From assembly GCA_023369685.1 (NCBI GenBank), contig SACZ01000001.1, positions 372,381-436,380 on the forward strand: a DNA stretch of 64,000 bases, written 5' to 3'. The number at the start of each line of letters is the position of its first letter. Within the stretch, counting starts at the first letter, position 1. Position numbers and translations under genes: made by a program. Positions 17,134-24,895 of this stretch are shown piece after piece. The DNA comes from Prolixibacteraceae bacterium JC049 (GTDB lineage: Bacteria > Bacteroidota > Bacteroidia > Bacteroidales > Prolixibacteraceae). The notes beneath the pieces were generated by a model. The model did not search any database. It was given only the letters and a program-made list of their open reading frames with translations, and was not told the DNA's origin.

Positions 17134-18863
17134 ATCAGCAGTATCCGGTATATACAGAAGCATACAATTGTCAGGATTGCTACAAATGCATCCGCCGGTG
17201 CCCGGTAAAGGCAATTCGCATCGAGGATAATATGGCCTCGATTATACCGGAGTTATGTACTATGTGTGGTATTTGTGTTGAGGTGTGTCCGGCTGGTGCA
17301 AAACAGGTCAGAAACGATTTAACTATTGCTCGTTCGTTGGTGAAACATAATTCGAAGGTGATTGCTTCGGTGGCTCCGGCATTTGTTGCCGAATTTCCAG
17401 GGCTGACAGAATCGAGATTGGTGAAAGCACTTCGTATGCTAGGATTCGATCAGGTTTCAGAAACAGCGCTGGGAGCTCAAATGGTTTCTCATCAGACAGC
17501 AAAATACATTAAGAAGAATGGAATTCATATTTCTTCAGCTTGCCCTTCTGTGGTGGAGTTGGTGAAGAAATATTATCCAGAGCATGAAGATAAAATCGCC
17601 CCAATCATGTCACCACTAATGGCGCATTCGAAATTGCTAAAGCAGCATTTTGGTGATGATTGCAAGGTGATATTCATTGGGCCATGTATTGCTAAAAAGC
17701 ATGAGGCCGATGAGATGAGTGATTTGATTGACGTATCAATCACTTTTAAAGATTTGAAAAAATGGTGGGACGAAGAAGGCGTAGAGCTGGATTTAATCCC
17801 TGAGAACGATGACTATTTTGTTCCATATAGATCACATGAAGGGGCTCTGTATCCCATCGATGGCGGAATGATCGAGGGAATTCGTAAAGATGCCGGGGTA
17901 ACAGATGCTTCTTTCATGACATTTTCGGGTCAAGAAAATGTGAAAGATGTAATGGAAGAATTAAGCAGTTGGCCAAAAGACGAGCCGCTGTTTTTAGAGT
18001 TGTTGGCATGTCGCGGAGGTTGTGTAAACGGACCGGGCATGGAAAATAAAGGAGCAATTGGTTTTAAACGCCATAGAGTAATCAGAGAGTGTAGTTTTCC
18101 GAAAAGAACAGACAAGGCGCAAATTCAGGGCGACTTGAGCATCGACCTGTCCTTGTCTTTTCTTCGGAATTCAAATGCTGATTCCAAAATCACCATCGAA
18201 GAAAGTGCCATCTCTGATGCGCTGGAGTCGATTGGTAAATTAACCGAAAAAGATCACCTGAATTGTAGTGGATGTGGATACGACACCTGTCGCAGTTTTG
18301 CCAAAGCCATGTTGGAAGGTAAAGCCGAGCGGTCGATGTGTGTTTCGTTTATGCGAAAAGTAGCCCACGATAAAGCTTCGGTTTTATTGCAAAAAATTCC
18401 TGCAGCAGTGGTAGTGGTCGATGATCAGATGAAGGTAATTGAATCGAACAGACGTTTTGCCTCACTTCTGGGAGAAGATATCGAAATGATTTTCGATGTG
18501 CAGCCTCGCTTGGAAGGATCTGATTTTAGAAAGCTCTTACCCGATTATAAAATATTTGAAACGCTTTTGCGTACCGGGGAAGAGAGCATGGAAAGAAAAG
18601 TAAGAATGAATGAGAAACTGTATAATATTTCAGTTTTCTCTATCCAGAAATATAAAATCGTTTGTGGCATAATACAGAACTTACATGATCCGGAAGTGAG
18701 ACGTGATTTTGTTCGCCAACAAACTGAAGATGTAATAAAACAGAATATGGAGACAGTACAGAAGATTGCTTTCCTTTTGGGAGAAAATGCTTCTCATACC
18801 AATTCAATTCTGAATTCGATAACAGAATCGTTCGACGCAGAAGGTGTAAAAGATGAAGGGTAA
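17130..18863 (+). CDS. sensory [FeFe] hydrogenase with PAS domain (group C, HydS-type)
   Basis: Protein of 577 residues combining a hydrogenase core with a signalling domain. Two [4Fe-4S] ferredoxin motifs lie at about 14-54 (CQDCYKCIRRCP, CTMCGICVEVCP). The H-cluster core has ligands Cys138 (SSACPS), Cys186 (GPCIAKK) and Cys294/Cys298 (LLACRGGCVNGPG). A further four-cysteine Fe-S module spans about 379-404 (CSGCGYDTC...C), then a PAS domain at about 417-530 (VVVVDDQMKVIESN) and a C-terminal helix. The residue before Cys138 is Ala137; catalytic group A enzymes carry the proton-relay cysteine there. This loss, with the PAS domain and the adjacent phosphatase, fits the group C sensory hydrogenases that report H2 rather than turn it over quickly. 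It overlaps the phosphatase gene by 11 bp. Confidence 0.9.
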   Translation: MNQQYPVYTEAYNCQDCYKCIRRCPVKAIRIEDNMASIIPELCTMCGICVEVCPAGAKQVRNDLTIARSLVKHNSKVIASVAPAFVAEFPGLTESRLVKALRMLGFDQVSETALGAQMVSHQTAKYIKKNGIHISSACPSVVELVKKYYPEHEDKIAPIMSPLMAHSKLLKQHFGDDCKVIFIGPCIAKKHEADEMSDLIDVSITFKDLKKWWDEEGVELDLIPENDDYFVPYRSHEGALYPIDGGMIEGIRKDAGVTDASFMTFSGQENVKDVMEELSSWPKDEPLFLELLACRGGCVNGPGMENKGAIGFKRHRVIRECSFPKRTDKAQIQGDLSIDLSLSFLRNSNADSKITIEESAISDALESIGKLTEKDHLNCSGCGYDTCRSFAKAMLEGKAERSMCVSFMRKVAHDKASVLLQKIPAAVVVVDDQMKVIESNRRFASLLGEDIEMIFDVQPRLEGSDFRKLLPDYKIFETLLRTGEESMERKVRMNEKLYNISVFSIQKYKIVCGIIQNLHDPEVRRDFVRQQTEDVIKQNMETVQKIAFLLGENASHTNSILNSITESFDAEGVKDEG

Positions 18864-20034
18864 TCGGTTTTTTGTTGAAGTAGATGCTTTTCTAAAAAAG
18901 AAGGAAGGACAACCGGTTTGTGGCGACTGTTTTGTATCGAGAAAAGTGCAAAATGAACACCGTATTGTAGCTACCCTCTCCGATGGATTGGGAAGTGGGG
19001 TTAAGGCCAATGTGTTGGCTACTATGACAGCTTCAATGGCGGTGAATTTCATTTCGCGGCATGAACCCATCGAGCGGACAGCAAAAGCAATTATGCGCAC
19101 ATTGCCCATCGATAGTAAACGAATGATGAGTTATGCCACATTTACAATAATCGATGTGAGGCACGATGGCGAAACCCGTGTGGTGGAATACGGAAATCCA
19201 AAGTGTGCAGTGGTTCGTAACGGCGAGCTATTTCAACCGCATCGAAATGAGATGGAGCTGGATACCGATAAGGCCGATAAAATAATGTATTCTTTCGAGT
19301 TTAAAGCTCAGAAAGAAGATCGGTTGGTATTTTTTAGCGACGGAGTGAGTCAGGCAGGTATAGGTACAAATTATAATCCTTTTGGATGGGAGGAGGATCA
19401 GGTACATCAATACATTTGCGATGTAATTGCGGATAACAAATACATCTCGGCAGGTCAATTGGCAAAGAAAATTGTTCGTCAGGCGGTTTCAAAAGACATT
19501 TTAAAACCCAAAGACGACACTTCGTGCGGAGTAATTTATTTTCGTGAACCTCGCAAACTGTTGATTTGTACAGGTCCTCCTTTCCATAAAAGAGACGATG
19601 AGCGTTTAGCAGGCACCATTAATGGTTTCGATGGGCGAAAAATTGTTTGTGGCGGAACAACTGCGCAAATATTGGCTCGCGAGCTAAAACGCGAAATTGA
19701 AGTGGGTATGATGGCCAAAGGAGGCTTACCACCTACATCTAAAATGGATGGAGTGGATTTAATTACCGAAGGAATCCTTACGCTGGGAGGTGTGGCCAGT
19801 TATCTGGAGAATAATGCCAATACATCGGTGAAAGGCGAAGGACCGGCAGTGGATATTGTTCGTATGCTTTTCGATAGCGATGAAATTCACTTCATGGTGG
19901 GAACAAAAATCAACGAAGCACACCAGGATCCTAATCTGCCAGTGGAATTAGAAATTAGAAGAAACGTAATAAAAAAGATAAAACGTCTGTTGGAAGACAA
20001 ATTTCTAAAAGAGGTAAAGTTAGAATTCATTTAA
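18853..20034 (+). CDS. SpoIIE/PP2C-type serine phosphatase
   Basis: Protein of 393 residues. The PPM phosphatase fold occupies about residues 20-225: metal-binding aspartates are visible in TLSDGLGSG, VFFSDGVSQAG and KDDTSCGVIYF. The remaining 165 residues (ICTGPPFHKRDDE to KLEFI) form an additional domain with a GRKIVCGGTTAQILAREL segment that I do not recognise. The start overlaps the sensory hydrogenase by 11 bp, so the two are translationally coupled and likely form the sensor-output pair. By analogy with other PP2C/SpoIIE outputs it would dephosphorylate a regulatory protein such as an anti-sigma antagonist, but no such gene is in this window. Confidence 0.88.
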   Translation: MKGNRFFVEVDAFLKKKEGQPVCGDCFVSRKVQNEHRIVATLSDGLGSGVKANVLATMTASMAVNFISRHEPIERTAKAIMRTLPIDSKRMMSYATFTIIDVRHDGETRVVEYGNPKCAVVRNGELFQPHRNEMELDTDKADKIMYSFEFKAQKEDRLVFFSDGVSQAGIGTNYNPFGWEEDQVHQYICDVIADNKYISAGQLAKKIVRQAVSKDILKPKDDTSCGVIYFREPRKLLICTGPPFHKRDDERLAGTINGFDGRKIVCGGTTAQILARELKREIEVGMMAKGGLPPTSKMDGVDLITEGILTLGGVASYLENNANTSVKGEGPAVDIVRMLFDSDEIHFMVGTKINEAHQDPNLPVELEIRRNVIKKIKRLLEDKFLKEVKLEFI

Positions 20035-20044
20035 AACCGAAGAC

Positions 20045-20311
20045 ATGGAAAAAGTTGATGTTAAAATATGCTATGGCACCATGTGCTATGTTATGGGAGG
20101 ATCGCATTTAGAGATGCTAAAAGATCATATTCCGGCAGAGTGGGCAGATAGAGTTCATATTTCAGCATCGCCATGTTTAGATCTTTGCCACAATACTGAA
20201 AATGGAAAAGCGCCATTTGTTTCAGTAAACGGGAAAATTGTGAGCGAAGCAAATATTGAAAAAGTAATTAGTACTATAAAAGTTGTTATAAAAGATGGCT
20301 TATACCAATAA
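20045..20311 (+). CDS. thioredoxin-like [2Fe-2S] ferredoxin protein 2
   Basis: An 88-residue paralog of the first gene of the cassette. It has the same cysteine positions: C9-X4-C14 (CYGTMC) and C44-X3-C48 (CLDLC). It starts 10 bp after the phosphatase and overlaps the following hydrogenase by 17 bp. Position next to the second hydrogenase suggests each hydrogenase in the cassette has its own small ferredoxin partner (inference from order and overlap). Confidence 0.87.
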   Translation: MEKVDVKICYGTMCYVMGGSHLEMLKDHIPAEWADRVHISASPCLDLCHNTENGKAPFVSVNGKIVSEANIEKVISTIKVVIKDGLYQ

Positions 20312-21719
20312 TGCAACCTTAATTAGAAGAGAGTTAATCACTCGTTTGGCAAAGCTAATCATGGACGATCGTTTGGATGAAATCGATCGAATTCCATTGG
20401 AAATGGCGCCGCGTAATTCGAAGCAGGAGAGTAGATGTTGTCCTCATAAGACACGTGCTGTTCTGAAATACCGAATTATGGCTTTGCTTGGCTTTAATAT
20501 TGCCGACGAAGATGATGAATTAACTCCTTTGCGTGATTATGCGCAAAGAGCCATCGACCGCACTGAGCAGGCCGAAGGGGTGTTAACAGTAGTCGACGAA
20601 GCTTGTACTTCGTGTCACAAAAAGAACTACGTTGTATCCAATTTGTGTCGTGGATGTGTTGCACGACCATGTATGATGAATTGTCCAAAAGATGCAATCA
20701 ACTTTGTGAGTGGGCAGGCTCAAATCGATCCGGATAAATGTGTGAACTGTGGTATTTGTAAAAACGAATGCCCTTACCACGCTATTATTTATGTGCCAAT
20801 TCCTTGTGAAGAGGTGTGTCCGGTAAATGCAATTAGCAAAGACGAAGAGGGAATCGAGCATATCGATTACAGTAAATGCATCGACTGTGGGAAATGTATG
20901 ATTGCTTGCCCGTTTGGAGCTATCATGGCTAAATCGCAGTTGGTAGGTACACTTCAGTCTATAAAGAGCGAAAAGCCAACAGTTGCCATTGTGGCACCAT
21001 CTATTTTAGGACAATTTAAAGCCGAATATGGTCAGATTGCCAATGCCATTAAGCAGTTGGGATTCGACGAAGTATTGGAAGTGGCAAGTGGAGCAGTAGA
21101 TACAGCTACACACGAAGCAGAAGAGTTCGGCGAAAAGATGGACGAGGGACAGAAGTTTATGACTACTTCTTGTTGTCCGGCTTATGTGCAAGCAGTGAAA
21201 AAACATATGCCAGAGGTGAACGAGTTTGTTTCGCACACTCCAACACCAATGCACTATACGGCTAAAATGGCCAAAGAGAAAATGCCCGATTGTACAACGG
21301 TGTTTTTCGGGCCATGTATAGCTAAACAGAGCGAAGGAAGAATGGATCCATACGTAGATTACGTGATGACATTCGAAGAGCTGGGATCTCTGTTCGTAGC
21401 CAAAGGTGTTGATGTATTGAATTGTAGCGATGAAACACCAGAAGGTGAACTGCCTGTGACAGGGCGTTGGTTTGCCGAGTCGGGTGGGGTTACTCGTTCG
21501 GTGCTCAACTATTTACCAGAAGAGACAAATATTAAGCAGATGGCCATTAATGGCTTGGATAAGAAACAAATTACATTCCTTAAGAAGTTTCCAAAACTGA
21601 AAATGGAAACCAACTTTATCGAAGTAATGGCTTGTGAGGGAGGATGTATCTCCGGCCCAGGAATTGTTTGTAATCCAAAGGTAGCTAAGCGTCTGTTGTC
21701 GAAATATATGACCAAGTAA
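20295..21719 (+). CDS. group B-type monomeric [FeFe] hydrogenase
   Basis: Hydrogenase of 474 residues. A helical N-terminal region (about 1-95, with an unusual CCP at 48-50) precedes a cysteine-rich ferredoxin-like region at 104-205 with several [4Fe-4S] motifs ([44 protein letters not shown]). The H-cluster core has TTSCCPAY (Cys293 relay, Cys294 ligand), [11 protein letters not shown] (Cys341) and [14 protein letters not shown] (Cys447, Cys451). Unlike its neighbour HydS it keeps the proton-relay cysteine, so it can be catalytic. The N-terminal region and GPG instead of GGG in the third motif recall group B enzymes, thought to be ferredoxin-linked. It is the last gene of the cassette; three hairpins and a terminator follow. 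Confidence 0.88.
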   Translation: MAYTNNATLIRRELITRLAKLIMDDRLDEIDRIPLEMAPRNSKQESRCCPHKTRAVLKYRIMALLGFNIADEDDELTPLRDYAQRAIDRTEQAEGVLTVVDEACTSCHKKNYVVSNLCRGCVARPCMMNCPKDAINFVSGQAQIDPDKCVNCGICKNECPYHAIIYVPIPCEEVCPVNAISKDEEGIEHIDYSKCIDCGKCMIACPFGAIMAKSQLVGTLQSIKSEKPTVAIVAPSILGQFKAEYGQIANAIKQLGFDEVLEVASGAVDTATHEAEEFGEKMDEGQKFMTTSCCPAYVQAVKKHMPEVNEFVSHTPTPMHYTAKMAKEKMPDCTTVFFGPCIAKQSEGRMDPYVDYVMTFEELGSLFVAKGVDVLNCSDETPEGELPVTGRWFAESGGVTRSVLNYLPEETNIKQMAINGLDKKQITFLKKFPKLKMETNFIEVMACEGGCISGPGIVCNPKVAKRLLSKYMTK

Positions 21720-21742
21720 ACGTTAATAACGATAGCCAAGAA

Positions 21743-21825
21743 GGTACGATTTTTTGTGCATTTTGATAATCGTATCGAGTGAAACTGATTGTTGCTGTCC
21801 TAAGCTCTTATGTAGAAGACAGCAA
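21743..21825 (+). other. two hairpins in the 3' region of the hydrogenase cassette
   Basis: A 9-bp stem at 21743-21751 / 21768-21776 (ggtacgatt / aatcgtatc, one wobble), and an 8-bp stem at 21792-21799 / 21818-21825 (ttgctgtc / gacagcaa). Neither has a T run; they may protect the 3' end of the message. Confidence 0.4.
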
Positions 21826-21893
21826 TTAATTGGTTTCTGAAATTAATTAGAGTAAGTATTTAGCGTAACGTAATATTCCGGCCAACCGGATTC

Positions 21894-21931
21894 ACCCCTG
21901 CCCAACCTCCAATATGGCAGGGGTTATTTTT
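21894..21931 (+). terminator. terminator of the sensory hydrogenase cassette
   Basis: A 9-bp stem at 21894-21902 / 21916-21924 (acccctgcc / ggcaggggt) followed by a T-rich tail. It abuts the stop codon of the convergent UpxY gene. Confidence 0.85.
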
Positions 21932-22467
21932 TATAGCTCTTGATATTCCATAATTTGCGAATTAATTTCCAGTGTAAGCAAGAAATTAACCTGTTCAACT
22001 TGTACCACAACTCTTTTTTTTCCTTTTGTCTCAACAACAGTTGCTTTTTCTCCCGCAAAAGGCCCTTCTTTTACCATGATGTTTTTTCCTTTGGGCAGAT
22101 CACCAATTTCCAATGTGGCAGGAATGTCTGTTTGGTGAAGAATCTTCTTAACGAGCTGAATTTGCTTGTCGGGAATGATGGCATCTTTGCCTTGAAAACG
22201 CACGTATGCAACCACATGGTTGATGGTTGGTATCAATTGGCGTTCTTGCAGTGTTTTGGGGTTTACAAAAAGGTAGCCATTGATGGCTGGCATTTCAACC
22301 ACTTTTTTTCGATCGCTCCATTGGCGCAACTTACGTTGGATGGGTAAAAAGCATTCAATGCCTCTGGCTGTTAGTGCTTCCTGTGCTTTCTTTTCAGCAC
22401 GTGAACGTACATAAATGGCACGCCATCCTTTAGTGTGTCTTTTAATGTATTGTATTTTCTCTGTCAT
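21931..22467 (-). CDS. UpxY-family NusG-like antiterminator
   Basis: Protein of 178 residues of the specialised NusG paralog family of Bacteroidota. The NGN domain spans about 13-110 (WRAIYVRSRAEKKAQEAL, GIECFLPIQRK, NGYLFVN) and a C-terminal KOW-like domain about 125-170 (GKNIMVKEGPFAGEKATV). In Bacteroides such proteins lead capsule operons and prevent early termination there. Here no polysaccharide gene follows: the gene is alone, runs into the hydrogenase-cassette terminator, and has its own promoter. It may act on a distant locus. A candidate -7 element lies at 22494-22501. Confidence 0.88.
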   Translation of the reverse strand: MTEKIQYIKRHTKGWRAIYVRSRAEKKAQEALTARGIECFLPIQRKLRQWSDRKKVVEMPAINGYLFVNPKTLQERQLIPTINHVVAYVRFQGKDAIIPDKQIQLVKKILHQTDIPATLEIGDLPKGKNIMVKEGPFAGEKATVVETKGKKRVVVQVEQVNFLLTLEINSQIMEYQEL

Positions 22468-22493
22468 ATGGGGAATGGATTAATAGAGTGCAA

Positions 22494-22501
22494 CAAATGT
22501 A
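22494..22501 (-). promoter_or_regulatory. candidate -7 element of the UpxY gene
   Basis: Minus-strand TACATTTG (plus caaatgta) matches TAnnTTTG, about 27 bp before the start codon, so the leader would be very short. No TTG at proper distance is visible. Confidence 0.45.
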
Positions 22502-22702
22502 GCGAAATAATTCCTTATTGAGAAGGGAGTGTCGTTCGCTGGAAATATCCTCTATTATAGGGTAAATTCTTCGTTTGCCTAACAATCCGAGAAGACTATT
22601 TTTCGGGACTGAAGCTGGATGCCGGAGAAAAGGAAATACAAGATGAGGGAAGTGTATTGGGCGTTGTTTGGTATTACAACCAGCAGCTTGCTGTAAAAAA
22701 CT

Positions 22703-22730
22703 GTAGAGACACAAAATCTTGTGTCTCTAC
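22703..22730 (-). terminator. perfect 12-bp palindromic hairpin, probable terminator of yccF
   Basis: gtagagacacaa at 22703-22714 and its exact complement at 22719-22730, loop aatc. On the minus strand it is followed by agtttttt. It resembles the GTAGAGAC palindromes I recall as dispersed repeats in several bacterial genomes, so it may be both a repeat and a terminator. Confidence 0.7.
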
Positions 22731-22741
22731 GTGAATGTTTT

Positions 22742-23110
22742 CTATCGAATCTCTTTTCCGAAAGGAGCCAATGCCAACGACATTAATTTAAAGTGTTGAC
22801 TGGCAAATGGAATACCTATGATGGTTATGGCAAGCAGAATGCCGAAAACAAGATGGGTTAAAGCAATCCATATCCCACCACAAAGCAGCCATATAATATT
22901 TAAAAGAGTAGAAAGGCAGCCTGGAGCATAGCCCATGTAATTAATCTTTTTGTCGAATGGCCAAAGTGCTACCATTGCTAATTTTAGGGTTTGAATACCA
23001 AAGGGGATTCCAACGATAGTAATCATAAGCAGAAAGCTGGCTATAACATATTCTATTGCAATAAAAATGCCTCCGAATACCAGCCAAATAATGTTTCCAA
23101 TTGTTTTCAT
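22742..23110 (-). CDS. YccF domain-containing inner-membrane protein
   Basis: A 122-residue membrane protein made of two tandem YccF repeats (about 4-60 and 64-122). Each has a hydrophobic hairpin with matching motifs: NIIWLVFGG, ITIVGIPFGIQTLKLA and NIIWLLCGG, ITIIGIPFASQHFKLM. Four membrane segments are expected. The family is widespread and its function unknown. It lies downstream of the DNA alkylation repair gene on the same strand and is followed by a 12-bp hairpin that serves as terminator. Confidence 0.9.
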   Translation of the reverse strand: MKTIGNIIWLVFGGIFIAIEYVIASFLLMITIVGIPFGIQTLKLAMVALWPFDKKINYMGYAPGCLSTLLNIIWLLCGGIWIALTHLVFGILLAITIIGIPFASQHFKLMSLALAPFGKEIR

Positions 23111-23174
23111 TGTTCGTAGTTAAGGTTTTGGTGCATAAGTCTGCCAAATGCTCATTTCATTACACTTGTTGAGG

Positions 23175-23882
23175 CTAGCGAAATGCCGCTTTGTCTTCTT
23201 TAGGCATCTTTTCCAGTGCATATTGCATTAAAATTCGTCCCGATTTATTTTTCCACTTGTGGAGAAAAGGTTCTACCTCTTCAGGGAATTTTACCCATGC
23301 ATCGCGTAGAAACCACCCCATACCTTGTTGTACAGGTTTGTCCATTTCAATCATCATTGGCTCTAAAAACGAGAGAATTCGATCTAGGTCAATATCGTCT
23401 TGTTTTAAGTAGGCCAGAAACGAAACAGGAACAGCGCGTTTTTGGAATTTATTCAGCGATTCGCGCCAGCAACTGAAGTATTCCAGCGGAATCTTTTGTT
23501 GAGTAAGCAAAGGGGTGATAATCCGTGAGCAAATTAAGTCGGTATGTGCCCAGTTGTGGATCCCATTTTCGAACCAAAATTCTATTTCAGCAAATGTGCC
23601 GGCTCTGAATTGCTTCTTTAGTCGGTTTAGTAAAATGGTAATAATTTGAATCTCTTCGAACTTATTTTCCACAACAATAAGTCGTGCGGTTTTAATTAGC
23701 TGCTTTAGATCAAACTCTGTCGATTTAAATAATTGGCGGGAAAATTGGTCAATCTCTTTGGCAGGAATGCCATAGCCATCATATCCTTCAGTGAAGAAAC
23801 GATTTTGCTTTAAAGCTCTTTCTGCATCCTGATTGGCAATACAGAAAGAGCGTATATTTTGAAATAATTCTTCCGGAGTCAT
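23175..23882 (-). CDS. DNA alkylation repair protein, AlkD-like
   Basis: A 235-residue all-helical protein resembling the AlkD/HEAT-repeat DNA glycosylase family, which removes N3- and N7-alkylated purines. Supporting features are the repeated amphipathic helices and the segments NWAHTDLICSRIITPLL and MGWFLRDAWVKFPEEVEPFL, which match the part of the family that contacts the lesion (W...D and R D AW). It has its own candidate -7 element at 23909-23916 and precedes yccF. Catalytic activity is inferred from family only. Confidence 0.82.
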   Translation of the reverse strand: MTPEELFQNIRSFCIANQDAERALKQNRFFTEGYDGYGIPAKEIDQFSRQLFKSTEFDLKQLIKTARLIVVENKFEEIQIITILLNRLKKQFRAGTFAEIEFWFENGIHNWAHTDLICSRIITPLLTQQKIPLEYFSCWRESLNKFQKRAVPVSFLAYLKQDDIDLDRILSFLEPMMIEMDKPVQQGMGWFLRDAWVKFPEEVEPFLHKWKNKSGRILMQYALEKMPKEDKAAFR

Positions 23883-23908
23883 AGTTTCTACTTTTCGTGT
23901 AGCTAATA

Positions 23909-23916
23909 CAAAGCTA
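23909..23916 (-). promoter_or_regulatory. candidate -7 element of the DNA alkylation repair gene
   Basis: Minus-strand TAGCTTTG (plus caaagcta) matches TAnnTTTG, 27 bp from the start codon. No -33 TTG seen. Confidence 0.4.
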
Positions 23917-23942
23917 ATAAAAGTAGAATGTTTATGTGTGAA

Positions 23943-24884
23943 TTATTTTTTGTCAAAAAGAGTAATTGAAGTATTGTAAGAAGAATAACTTCCAACAACT
24001 CCAGCTCCGTTTTTTACATTACTGAAAATTTGTACCGGTTCAGTAAATGGATTTTCATAGTAGAAATCCTGAATGTTTATTGTCTTATAATATAAGTACA
24101 GTTCTCGACTTATGTGTCTGAGTTCTGTGTTTACTGTGTATTTAATTAAGCCAGGAACTTTTTCTGGTTGAGAAAGATGGTATGGCAACGAAAATGAGTA
24201 TTTAAGTGTGTACGTTTTTCCATTAAATAACTCATCAGATAAAATAAGGTAATCATTTTCAGGAGAATCATCTAAGAACTCTTTCTCTGTGCTATTGTGG
24301 CTTAATACTGGATCTTCACTTTTTACGCGTTTCAGATACCTTGATATTGTCTCACTGTATGTTGTCGTAGTTGCAGTTTTTTCCTCATATTTAGTGTATA
24401 AATATGGATTTAACTGAAAGTAATTTTCTTCTTCTCCATTGTCTTTTATTGTCATTTCCCACTCAATATAAGCTTTGGGAGTAAGAGTTGTTGGTGTTAG
24501 TAAAGTATACTTTACAGGAGGAAGGATAGTGGTTGTTCCACTAACCGTTTTTAATCCATCGGCATATGCTCTAACTTCATATTCTTTGTTTATTTCAGGC
24601 TTTTGTGTACCAAGCCATATTTCTCTTGTCGCATTGTATGTTAGTTGTTCAAGAAGTTGTCCGTCTGCATATATTTCTACTTTAGGATTTATAAGTTTCT
24701 GGTTTTCGTATACTACTATCGATTTTGCTCGTGATAATTTGGCTCTGAAAGTGCTATCAGGATTCAGCTCACTGAAAAGAATAATAAAATCTTCATTGTT
24801 CTCAGGTTCGAATTCAATGGTTTTTCTACAGGCTGAAAAGAGCGATGAGGCTAATAGAGTAAATATGAATATTTTTTTATACAT
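23943..24884 (-). CDS. DUF4249-type lipoprotein
   Basis: A 313-residue predicted lipoprotein: signal MYKKIFIFTLLASSLFSAC with the lipidated Cys at 19. The body is rich in beta strands with the INKEYEVRAYADG and TTTILPPVKY segments that I associate with DUF4249 proteins, which typically sit beside TonB-dependent receptors with a carboxypeptidase-like N-domain. It starts 11 bp after the receptor gene, so the two form an operon. A surface or periplasmic partner of that receptor is likely; the ligand is unknown. Confidence 0.82.
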   Translation of the reverse strand: MYKKIFIFTLLASSLFSACRKTIEFEPENNEDFIILFSELNPDSTFRAKLSRAKSIVVYENQKLINPKVEIYADGQLLEQLTYNATREIWLGTQKPEINKEYEVRAYADGLKTVSGTTTILPPVKYTLLTPTTLTPKAYIEWEMTIKDNGEEENYFQLNPYLYTKYEEKTATTTTYSETISRYLKRVKSEDPVLSHNSTEKEFLDDSPENDYLILSDELFNGKTYTLKYSFSLPYHLSQPEKVPGLIKYTVNTELRHISRELYLYYKTINIQDFYYENPFTEPVQIFSNVKNGAGVVGSYSSYNTSITLFDKK

Positions 24885-24895
24885 GACTGTCGATA

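Noticed and set aside
22442-22714. Minus-strand frame of 90 codons between yccF and UpxY
   Set aside because: It begins inside the 12-bp terminator hairpin, covers the UpxY promoter and overlaps the UpxY start. Composition is not protein-like.
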